Positions 25,908 to 35,319 of a stretch of DNA of 64,000 nucleotides are shown here, in pieces. Below the pieces are notes generated by a model that saw only the letters and a list, made by a program, of their open reading frames with translations, made no database searches and was not told where the DNA came from. Numbering within the stretch: position 1 is the stretch's first letter; every line of letters starts with the position of its first letter. Source of the DNA: Zeugodacus cucurbitae (taxonomy: Eukaryota; Arthropoda; Insecta; Diptera; Tephritidae); assembly GCF_028554725.1 (NCBI RefSeq), contig NC_071670.1:66997001-67061000 (forward strand). Direction: 5' to 3'. The translations under genes were made by a program, and so were the position numbers.

Positions 25908-28900
25908 AATTAGTAATCGATTAAACATTTAATTTAATTATTTACATTTTGGAACCCCAAAAAAACATACATATATGTATACGAAATGTAGACACTGTAA
26001 CCTCACGCGCCTACTAATAATATTCTAACCCTTCACCCAACATATCTATTAAGTAAAACCAAATCGGACAGGGGCAACCGAGAAATGTACCACAAATTAG
26101 TTAAAATGACAATTCATGTCATTAAATAATGATCACTTGTAAATAATTCAACGATTTCAACGCACATTTGCATTTTCATTCATATACTTAATTTATGCCA
26201 GTATTTCTTTAAAAAAGAGAGGAAAAAAAACGAAATAAAAAACATTTATATTAACATTTTTATTTCGAGGTGTGATAAATTCACGCAACAACTTTCTGTC
26301 TACACACATATCACCGCGGCTGTATAAATATTATTGCTGGTGATTTTATTTATGTGTGCAACCACAGGTTGGAGAGCAACAATTTAAATGTAGACCCCGC
26401 TGTTTCAATCTATGGGTGTGTACGAGTTTGTGTTTCTGTGGTCTTTCTCTCAACTACTTTACATAATTCTACTATAATATTCAAGATCGTGGCTTTTAAG
26501 TGTTAATGCTCGATTGTATTTAATGTTAATGTGTGCGCTGTCAAATCTTAATTTACATAGCCACAGGTATAAATATACATATAGCACTCATATATATTCA
26601 TAGATAAATATACAGTAGATAAAAGAACTGCTGGCTGATCTCATGTACATTTCATTCTGAGAAATCAAAAAAGAAAAAAGAAAGAACGTCGAAGAAAATG
26701 TAGACTCACAGGTGAAAGATGGAAAACGTAGCGCATGCAAATCAGCTAACACCGATCGACTTTTTTTCAGAGCATTTCACCGACGGCAACATTTTCATTC
26801 ATTAATTTCTATGGACAATTTAATAGGCGCGCATTTGTGATAGTCGAGAGCTTTTAAAAGTAGACTAAGCTTCAAACACAGCAAAGTGTCTACAAGTATT
26901 AGCGTTGACACTTCAATTGTTTGCTGTACACAAAAAAAAATAAGAAGACAACAAAAAAATAGTGTGACAACAACGCTTTAAGGCACCGGATGTAATTACG
27001 ACCTAATCGCCGCCTAAAATGTCAATGGAAGACAGCGCTTAGTATGGGTTACAAGGTGAGAATACTAGCAGCGATTGCCAACAAAGCGCATATTCCTTTC
27101 TAAAACCGCTTAGCGGCCTAGCAGTTACTTTTTAAATGCCACTAAATACTCACTAACCGTTTTCTTGACGTTCATTGAAGAGCTTCCCCATTCATAGCTG
27201 TACTAAGCTTCTTGTAGTACTGTTGTAAAGCTCCTACTTTATTTAGCATAAATATGAATAAGCTCATAGTTATAAGCCTATTGAAGAGACTCTCATGGGA
27301 AAAGTCGGCTTTTTGCAATTTTCAGACAATGAGTTTGTACCTTTTTCATTCGCAGACAATGAGCTATTGTCTTTACTTTTTTCTTTCAACAACATATAGT
27401 TCCGATAGTTCAGACATTCTTCGAAAAAATTGTATTGTATTCTCGTCTCATCATTTTTCTCCCTCTCTTTCCCTCTGAGAGTATAATATCTCACCTCCTT
27501 CATAGATAAAGTTCCTGAAGCCTATTGCTAAGTTCCGTCGTCTAGTTCGAGCTTTTCTTGGTACCGTATTTGCTTGAAGAACACTTTAGATAAACAACTA
27601 CAAATAAATCCATTTCCATATCAATGTGATCCCACCTAATTCGAAACTTTTTGGGACCAAAGTGTCTTAAAGACTGTTCTTTATTAAAAAATTGAAAAAA
27701 GAAATTTTGTCAAATGGATTTTAAGAACTCTGTTTTAGATTTTCGTTCTCAGTTTCGAAGTTACGACTTTATGTATAATCTAGAACGCCTTAGAAATAAG
27801 GACCAACTAAACCAACATGCAAATGTTTCGAAGAGATCCCATATGCAGACATAGCGGGATTCTATACTCTGTCTATACAAAAAAGAACTCTTTAGAGGTT
27901 ATAAGTCGATTGATGTCTCGTTCTCAAGTGTAACTGGATACCTCAAGGATTCATCAGCCAACTTGAAAGTAACTTTTAAATCTGTATTTCATTATAACGA
28001 AAAATATTTGAGAGGGTTGTTAAGAGAAAGGAATCTAAAAGAATAGTCTGTTTGTGGTATGTATTGGAAAGCCGATGGAAATTTATTGAATAACTTGGAC
28101 TCAATCGAATTCCAAAAGCTTGAACCTGTGTTTTACCGGCTCGATTGCAGATATCGATAATTCGGAGGATAGAAGCACTAAGATTCGCCGTTTTTTCTCT
28201 TATTCAGAGTGAACAGTGCTTGAAGAACTTTGGTCAGCTGTTTCGGAGATATGAATACCCGATTGAGTGCCAGACTTTATAAATCATGTTGAACTATTAA
28301 ACGGAATTAGTTCTAATACCCAGATAGGCGTAAGCTTTCCGCTTAACTCCATAACTTGAACTACTTTCGCAGAATACCATTCGCTCCATTAATATGGCGC
28401 TCTCCAACACTATCGAAGGTTTTGCGGTATGTGGTCAAGCATAACTGTTAATGCACGCAATCATTGTCGACATATATATTTGCTACGCTACAATTCTATA
28501 TCAAACATTATAGACCATTTATGGACTTAGTATAAGGTTACACCATGTCAGTTTGTCTGTGCCACGAAGAAGGTTTCTTAGCACACAGACCAAGTTACAA
28601 CAAGTACATAACTAGCGAGTAGCTGTACATATTGTAGCATGCACGTGGATAAAATACTTGCAACTCAAGTTGAAAGCACATATAAATTCGCGCATTGATG
28701 AGCAGTTCTGTGTAATCATAAAAATTCTCTAAATATATGTTTACGTTCCACTGTCGTTTCGACACGCTTCGTGGCAGCAATTCGACCATTACCGGCCAAC
28801 TTAGAGTCATACGCGTACAGGTAATTTCTCGACTAAATAATAAATAAATAAACGGGTATTCTTCAACATCATCATCTGCAACAACACCAATAAATACACA

Positions 28901-29870
28901 CCGAGATCTGTTTGTATGAATAATTTTAGTTAAACATAGAAGTGGGCCGACGCGTGTCCAGCCACAGCCGTAATGCCGTCGATGACAATGACTGCAGCCG
29001 CGTCTCAATGCAACTCTGCTTATGCGTCGTGGCTCTGCATCGGCCCGATTGTCGTCGACGTCTTGCTGCGGCCACGGCGCGCATCCGCACGTGCCCTATT
29101 AACTGAAATAGAATAGGAATGCCATTATAATGAGTTATTGGCTGTTTTCTTGAAATACGAGTACATTAATTATACGTACGCCTCGGCGCAGACAGTATGA
29201 ACGACTTGCCGACTCGCCAACTCGTTGAATCGGCGTTCTGCGATCCACCGACTGGCCGAACCGGGTGCTACATACATTCTATTTCGTTCTAACTCAGCGA
29301 CTTAGAGACTCAGCGCTCATCAGCGCAAGCTCAAAGCTGTAAATACACATGTATTCACACTCTTTGTATCTGAGCCGTCGATACATAATATTATCATAGG
29401 CAAGGTGGTTAAAAGCAAATAATATATTATTTATATAGTTTATGCATGTAATGCACACATAAGTGGCGCTGCTGCTGGCGGCTATAGCAACAATGAATAT
29501 TTCTCGGACGTATGTAAATAAGCCTAAGATATAGGCTTTCTAGCATACGAACATACGGAATTTAGTAGAAAATATTTAAATATATATATTTGGTTAGACA
29601 AAAAGTATAATTATAGTGTCCGTATTGAATTAATTGGGTAAATAAGTCACAGCGTTGCAACGTCTCTCTGCGAGGCAAAAGTTCATCCAGATGCCTTTCT
29701 TGACACTAGAGAAATGAGGTGAAAGATATTGGACAAATAGTACGAAGAATTAGTTTAACATAATTTTTATTTGCATGATTTATCAATGTCTGAATAGTCT
29801 ATATTAGAAATTTGCTAGTAAAATTTTTATGAACCCATTGTAAGCCTCCATTTGCTTTATAGACGTTTTT
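25908..29870. other. Unique AT-rich DNA with one CpG-rich block, no gene supported
   Basis: Most of this stretch shows nothing. The block 28960-29340 is unusually rich in CpG (for example 29030-29090 and 29205-29270). On the minus strand, 28832-28719 is an open 38-codon stretch directly after a pyrimidine-rich TTATTATTTAG acceptor-like sequence. It is treated in the findings as a weak exon candidate. The overlapping 137-codon frame at 28595-29008 (minus) has no known domain. Confidence 0.4.
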
Positions 29871-30078
29871 AGACACTCGCAATATGTTGCACAGAGTATA
29901 ATAATTTTGTTCTTCTAACGGCTACTTGTAACACCTAAAACGAAATGAGTAGAGTGATTTGTATGTGTATTGAAATTCCGATGCCGGTCTGCCCATTTTA
30001 GCGATAACTTGAGTAAAATTTGAGATTTATTGATCGTACAGGTGTTACCTGGCACAATGGGAGGGTTGGTATTATATT
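29871..30078 (+). repeat. Degenerate 5' fragment of a DINE-1-like element
   Basis: The sequence ACACTCGCAATATGTTGCACAG and what follows (TTTTGTTCTTCTAACGG, TTGTAACACCTAAAAC, and later CTTGAGTAAAA, TTGAGATTTATTGA and GGCACAAT) aligns in order with the first 240 bp of the fuller copies at 30429, 38794 and 48137. The (GTCY)n microsatellite is nearly lost. It is probably an older or different subfamily copy that was truncated. It lies 350 bp upstream of a full-length copy in the same orientation. Confidence 0.65.
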
Positions 30079-30428
30079 CTACTAGGCTAAAAAATGTTTC
30101 TGCACGCACAAAAGTTGCTCATTTTCAAATAGATGATTAATTTGAAATCAATATTTTGAGAATATTCGAATTTTCAAAATTCAGACTCTCCAACACCTTT
30201 CACTCAAATTCTAATAATCTAGACAAATTTTCGAATATATTTATGACACTTATTCTTTTTAATGCTTAAATTATAAGTATTTGTTCCCTTTAGTGAAAGT
30301 ATTGAATTTAAAGAATTATAATATATCTGTTTCATTGACGTTAAATCCGTATAAATTAAAGCTACAGAACTTAAAATGATAGCAAACGGTAGCTGAGACA
30401 ATCTACTATAGAAATAAAGTAAGTCTAA

Positions 30429-31562
30429 TTATACTCTCGCAACAAATGTTGCTAAAGAGAGTATTATAGTTTTGTTCACATAACGGTTGTTTGTAACACC
30501 CAAAACTAAACGAGTTAGATATAGGGTTATATATACCAAAGTGATCTGGGTGAAGAGTGGAGTTCAAATCCGAATGTCTGTCTGTCCGTCCGTCCGTCTG
30601 TGCAAGCTGTAACTTGAGTAAGAATTAAGATATCTTGATGAAACTTGGCACACTTATTTCTTGGCACCATAGGAAGGAAGCAAAATCGAACCACTGCCAC
30701 GCCCACAAAATGGCGAAAACCGAAAACACATAAAGTGCAATAACTAAGCCATAAATAAAGCTATGGAAATAAAATTTGGTATGAAGGATCGTACTATGAA
30801 GGGGCATATTTGGATGTAATTTTTTTGGGGAAGTGGGCGTGGCCCCGCCCTTACTAAGTTTTTTGTACATATCTCGCAAACCAATAGAGCTGTATAAACC
30901 AAACTTTCTGCAGTCGTTTTTTTTAGCCACTTCCTAATACAGTCCAAAAATGAAAGAAATCGGATCATAACCACGCCCACGTAAGAAACACTAAATTTCA
31001 CATAAGAAATGGCAGATGAAAGCTGCACTCAGATTTTTTTACAAAATGAAAAATGGGCGTGGCGTCGCCCACTTATGGGTCAAAAACCATATCTCAGGAA
31101 CTACTCGACCGATTTCAATGAAACTTGGTTTGTGATAGTTTCCTTACATCCCAATTATATGTTGTGAAAATAGGCCAAATCGCTTCACAACCACGCCTAC
31201 TTCCTATATACCAGAACTTTGAAGACAATCTGAATCGTTTACCTTACAATATATAAAGTAAGTACTAGTGAAAATATCGGTGCAGAACTTTGCACAAATA
31301 CTATGTTAATAGTGTGGCAGCCCCATTCTAAAAATCGCCGAAATCGGACCATAGGTTTTTTAGGCCCCATATATCGAACACTAGGACCTCGGTGCTTCTA
31401 ACCTAATATTATGGTTTCCAACTTTCAATGGACTTTATACAATATATATGACGAATATGTGGGTCAAATCGTTTATTATATAATATAAATAAAGTTAAAT
31501 AAATAAATTGCGAGAGTATAAAATGTTCGGTTACACCCGAACTTAGACCTTCCTTACTTGTT
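30429..31562 (+). mobile_element. DINE-1-like non-autonomous Helentron-type element, copy 1
   Basis: The element starts with TTATACTCTCGCAA (30429-30442), which recurs as its exact 14-bp reverse complement near the other end (31508-31521). The first 40 bp also fold on themselves (ATACTCTC with GAGAGTAT, GCAAC with GTTGC). A (GTCY)n run lies at 30576-30601. The 3' end has a GTTCGG...CCGAAC hairpin (31525-31542) followed by about 17 bp and CTTGTTT. Subterminal inverted repeats, a GTCY microsatellite, a 3' hairpin and a CTTGTT end without a target-site duplication are the organisation of DINE-1/HINE elements of flies, which are moved by Helentron Rep/helicase proteins. Multiple CCACGCCCAC/GTGGGCGTGG blocks, also seen in DINE-1, occur inside. 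It encodes nothing convincing. Class assignment is by structure and by remembered resemblance to the Drosophila element. Confidence 0.75.
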
Positions 31563-31793
31563 TTATTGAATTTTTTGCAATATTTGCACAACTTTCATAG
31601 ATTGGAATAATTTAAAATATTTCCAAAATTTTAACCTTTTCATATTTTTTTACTAGTATTTTACCAATTCACCTTAAAATTTCCACTTAAAATATAAATA
31701 AACCAGATTTCACGAGTCGCACCCAAAATATCAAGAAACTTAACCTCATAAAATCTCCTAGCACTTAACCAAACTAACCTCAAGTGATCCTTC
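31563..31793. other. AT-rich spacer between DINE-1-like copy 1 and the 42-bp array
   Basis: No repeat or coding match. Two AACCTCA words (31741-31780) precede the tandem array and slightly resemble parts of its unit. Confidence 0.5.
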
Positions 31794-32077
31794 AAAATGT
31801 AAAAACCTATCTTTTGGGATCATTACCCCGACCAAAATGAAAAAAACCACGAGGTCAATGACTTCGACTAAAATGTAAACAAACCATTGTCAAAGGTAAA
31901 AGACCTCGACCAAAATAAAAACAAACCACTGTCAAAGATCAAAGGCCTCGACCAAAATGTAAACAAACCCCTGTAAAAGGTCAGAGACCTTGGCCAAAAT
32001 GTAAACAAACCACTCCAAAAGTCAATGACCTTGGCCAAAAAGTAAACACACCCCTGTCAAAGGTCAATGACCTCGCC
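31794..32077 (+). repeat. Tandem array of 42-bp units carrying forkhead-like and AGGTCA-palindrome sites
   Basis: Four units of 41-42 bp run at 31869-31910, 31911-31952, 31953-31994 and 31995-32035, with a last one at 32036-32077. A 36-bp unit (31833-31868) and a degraded one (31794-31832) precede them. The consensus unit is AAAATGTAAACAAACC, then about 8 bases, then AGGTCAATGACCT, then CGACC. GTAAACAAA, the FOXO/forkhead consensus, is exact at 31874-31882, 31958-31966 and 32000-32008, and GTAAACA is present at 32041. The 13-bp inverted repeat AGGTCA-N-TGACCT is perfect at 32060-32072 and has one to four changes at 31851, 31893, 31935, 31977 and 32018. The IR-1 form is the preferred ecdysone-receptor/Ultraspiracle site. 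Function is inferred, but the repeat structure is direct. Confidence 0.85.
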
Positions 32078-32494
32078 CAACTATTTTTATACATCCCGTT
32101 TAAGTGCTTCGAGGTACTTACCAAGCTTATTCTCAAATACTACAAAATCAAAAAGGGTGACTATGACAAAAACCCGATAGGACTAAACTGTTTTGTCCAG
32201 AGATGTATTGATCCATACCTTAGGCGGTTCCAAAAAAATAAAATTGGAAATTTTATTAAACAGTATGAAAATTAATGCGAATGAGAAAGAATTGAAAGTA
32301 TATTCAAAGAATAATTAATTATCTACTTATAAACATATTGAGTTCTATGAGGAAAATGGATCACGGATCTTCAGGATCTGAGAACAAGTTTAAAATATGG
32401 CAATCATGATATGGTTTCCATTCAAAAATGGTATAGTTTCCCTTATTATTAGGGATTATATTAATAAATATTAAAGTAAACACATCAGTAAACT
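32078..32494. other. AT-rich spacer before the Harbinger element
   Basis: No coding match, repeat unit or mobile element recognised. Confidence 0.5.
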
Positions 32495-32497
32495 CTG

Positions 32498-32524
32498 TAG
32501 TGCGTTTCTGTAACTTTTCGTTAT
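32498..32524 (+). repeat. Harbinger left terminal inverted repeat
   Basis: 27 bp starting TAGTGCGTTTCTG and ending TTCGTTAT, an exact reverse complement of 34292-34318. Immediately outside is the target-site copy CTG (32495-32497). Confidence 0.95.
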
Positions 32525-32836
32525 AATATCGAAAGAAATATCACTTTTGCGTAACGAAAGGTTTATAACGAACAATTTTTTTGAAGTGTTTCTGTAACTC
32601 AGAAAAGTCACCTTTCGTTATGGTTGTGGTGAGTCGTTATCAATGTTATAGAAAATGTGCTATAACTAAAATGAATGCATAAACGTCTGTCAATGTACAC
32701 GAATATATTTGTTTTGTTTACTGCAAAAAAGTTTTGTTTACTCTTATTTTTTTATTCGTAAGTACAAATAATATTTTATATACTATATATATATATTTTG
32801 AATGTATAAATTTAGTATCAATGGTATAATTTCTTA

Positions 32837-33274
32837 GTGAATCAAATTATGATAGCTGCTGCATTATTTGCCTTATTGGAGGACCAACGGAATATGTTAC
32901 GCGTTCATCGGCGACATCTGAGGGATACAACTGACCCATTTCATTTGCCGGAAGCTCGCTTTGAAGAGCTATTCCGTTTTAAAAAAGATCCCGCAATAGC
33001 CTTGTTACAAGAGCTAAGTCCTCATATGAAAAGTGGCGAAAGGCGTGCGTTTGTCCCAAAATCATTAAGAATGAGTGCAGCACTTCATTACTATGCGACA
33101 GGATCATATTTGAGAGACGTTGGCCAAGATTTTGTGTGCTCATTAAGCAAGACAGTTGTGTGTCGTGCAGTAAAAGAAGTCACAAACATCATTGAAGGAA
33201 AATTAATGTGTAAATACAGGTTTATTCCATATATATATATACATACATGCATATGTTTATATATAATATACTGA
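32837..33274 (+). pseudogene. PIF/Harbinger transposase, N-terminal part only
   Basis: The open frame starts ATG-poor: 32837 begins TTG-like sequence upstream of a usable ATG at about 32848, reading IAAALFALLEDQRNMLRVHR. Then come RFEELFRFKKDPAIALLQEL and SPHM, LRMSAALHYYATGSYLRDVG and VCRAVKEVTNIIEG. The F-R-(8)-LL...P and L-R-YATGS....G motifs, then S....VSR/VCRAV, are the conserved helix-turn-helix N-terminal region of HARBI1-like transposases (families about 350-400 residues long). The real similarity ends near residue 127 at about 33219, where AAATACAG|GTTTAT could be a splice donor. The remaining codons are AT-rich intron or junction sequence. The DDE catalytic domain is absent, so no transposition activity is expected. 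Confidence 0.82.
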
Positions 33275-33284
33275 ACGAACCTTT

Positions 33285-33480
33285 TTCCACTGCTCAACGG
33301 TTTTACATGCTCCTCCGCATGCATTCAATTCCGCTGTGAGAGTTGCCCAAACAGCATTAGCAGCTTTGCCGCTGTTTGGGCCACCAAATTGTCCGTTATC
33401 AACATTTCTATGATTTTTCAATAAATCTAGAAATTTTTGTTTTTGTTGTTTGGTACCTTTTCCACTTCTTACTTTTTTCT
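33285..33480 (-). pseudogene. Myb/SANT-like (zeste-type) DNA-binding exon of the Harbinger element
   Basis: On the minus strand, an acceptor-like TTATTAACAG ends at about 33479 and the next frame is open for more than 60 codons. It reads KGTKQQKQKFLDLLKNHRNV, then GGPNSGKAANAVWATLTAEL and CGGACKTVEQWKKV. The W...L...LN..GG..KTVEQWKK pattern is that of the Myb/SANT-like domain of zeste and Apontic-type regulators, which PIF/Harbinger elements use as a second protein to bring the transposase to the termini and into the nucleus. The exon runs into the deletion junction near 33285. A first exon upstream (towards 33550-33600 on this strand) is likely but was not resolved. The frame is intact over the domain. 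Confidence 0.75.
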
Positions 33481-34291
33481 GTTAATAATATAAACAATAT
33501 AAACATAAACAAACTGTTTAGTCCAAACAAATACTCCTCTGCATTGCTCTCCAAAAAGTAATGGATAGGTAATGCAGAGGAGATAAACCGCCCCAACTTC
33601 ACCTATCACTGATCACCCTTTACACAACAACATAGAGAAAAACAAGGAGTGAACAAGTGCACAACACGAACATACAAAAAAGCCGCGCTTTTAAGTAAAG
33701 TGAACGAAAGACACAATTTAAGGTGAAAAATAAATCACTAAGAATAACATAAACCCAAACGCAAACTCAAACACATACTTCAAGTGAAAGAAGAGAAATT
33801 CCCAAAAACACAAAACCCAATCCAACATAAATAAAGAAGAAGGAAAACATTCAACACAGAGGAGTCTAAACATAACACAACTCAGGAAGGAGGAATTCAC
33901 ACAGAACACAAAACATCACAAAGAGAAACCACAGGTCAATATAAATTTTGATACACTAACAATAAATTATAACTAATTACACTTAGAACAATTAACCCAT
34001 ATTGTTAATACACACTTACTCAATATATACGAATTTATAACGTTTAAACACAAACAACTCTTTTCTTCAAACGGATCGGCCTCAACGTCATCTTAACTCG
34101 ACACAAACCATCAACATTTTTCCAGCTACCTCGCTCATCTTTATTTTGGCGCAAAATATCACTGCAATTTTTTTAATGATATAATAACGAATATCATAAC
34201 GAAAGAAATAACGAAAATGCTTTTCACCAGACTTACAGAAACACTACACTTCGTTATACTAGTGAATTCGATATATCGTTCGTTATTATGC

Positions 34292-34318
34292 ATAACGAAA
34301 AGTTACAGAAACGCACTA
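34292..34318 (-). repeat. Harbinger right terminal inverted repeat
   Basis: Exact 27-bp reverse complement of 32498-32524. The second target-site copy CTG follows at 34319-34321. Confidence 0.95.
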
Positions 34319-34321
34319 CTG

Positions 34322-35247
34322 AATCGAATCTCCGACAGGTTAGTATACAATAAGATTTTGGGTAGAACTTCAAATCGAAGTTAACTCAAAAATCATTGAA
34401 ATTACGACAGGTCGGAGGATATAAATCTGCTATACAATTAAGAAAGGATTAAGGGCATGGATTTAGAAAAGGATGTTTGAGAATTTACAGTAAAGTTCAG
34501 CCATCGTCAAGCAGCTCAAAAAGAATGCACACAAATGTATAGTAACTATAATATATGAAAAATTGTTGGAGCTAGTAGAATAAAATCTTTTCTGCGGAAG
34601 TGAATAAAGCACGGCTGGCAAGTACGTCACACGCTTATAAAGGTTATCTATAAGAAAGGAGAAATAAATAATAATAGAGGAAATAACTGCAAATCACTAA
34701 ATGCCTATCAAATAGACGCAGAAAGAGTACAATGCCCTCTACGGTACTCACACTCGTCACATATATACCACATGTGTTTGTATTCACAAGCACTAAAGAG
34801 CCGTTCGAAATCGCATTTAAAAGCGCATTAGAAGGCGTTAACAAAGAAATTTATAAACCACAAAGCAGTAGCAACACAAAAATGGATCCTTTCACATGCC
34901 CGTCAGCAAGCTGTTGGCAGCTCACTTGCTCCTTCACAATTCATCTCAGCACCCATGACAGCAGCGCTACATCCTTTACACCGAAGCGTGTCCTTGTGCT
35001 GTGTGGGAAAATTGTCACGCAGGTAAACGCATAAATGGCTCAACACACCTCTCATCGCTTCAGCTCGGCACTTTTGTACCATTTTTATGGCAGTTTATGG
35101 CAATTTTGATATGAAAACCTTTTGATTACTCGCATTTTAGGGGAAGTACTCGAAGATTTCTGCTCCAGTGCTATACAAATACCAACGTTTATTTGCACAT
35201 TTTTTATAGAAAATTTTTATTATGGATTTTCCCCAAAGAAATACAAA
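34322..35247. other. Unique DNA, nothing recognised
   Basis: A 100-codon frame at 34732-35034 (plus) ends beside CACGCAG|GTAAAC at about 35022, a splice-donor-like sequence, but its translation has no recognisable domain. No repeats found. Confidence 0.4.
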
Positions 35248-35319
35248 ATATTATTCTCTGGTTGTGTGTGGGTTGTGCGCGGGGCGTGGCAGCATCCGCT
35301 AATGGCACAAGTACTTGCC
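35248..35319 (+). repeat. 72-bp segment duplicated inside DINE-1-like copy 2
   Basis: This segment (ATATTATTCTCTGG...GTACTTGCC) matches 39229-39300 at 69 of 72 positions, in the same orientation. The differences are single substitutions at offsets 15, 30 and 48. Flanking sequences are unrelated. It may itself belong to a dispersed repeat not otherwise visible here. Confidence 0.85.

Larger units (their letters stand above)
32498..34318 (+). mobile_element. PIF/Harbinger DNA transposon, internally deleted
   Basis: Terminal inverted repeats of 27 bp are identical: 32498-32524 (starting TAGTGCGTTTCTG) and the reverse complement at 34292-34318. The flanking CTG at 32495-32497 and 34319-34321 is a 3-bp target-site duplication, the length made by this superfamily. 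The element is 1,821 bp. It carries the N-terminal part of a HARBI1-like transposase on the plus strand and, facing it, an exon of a Myb/zeste-like DNA-binding protein on the minus strand, the two-gene layout of PIF/Harbinger. Both lack their 3' parts, which meet at about 33225-33285, so the central portion has been deleted. Subterminal repeats of TAACGAAAG and CTTTCGTTA (32545-32640 and 34185-34210) may be transposase or Myb sites. It could still be mobilised in trans by a complete relative. Confidence 0.9.

Noticed and set aside
28595..29008. 137-codon minus-strand frame
   Set aside because: No recognised domain, unusual mix of Cys, His and Tyr, and crosses the acceptor-like site that supports a different frame.
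31860..32077. CRISPR-like repeat and spacer pattern
   Set aside because: Units are directly adjacent with no unique spacers, and the genome is eukaryotic. This is a minisatellite.
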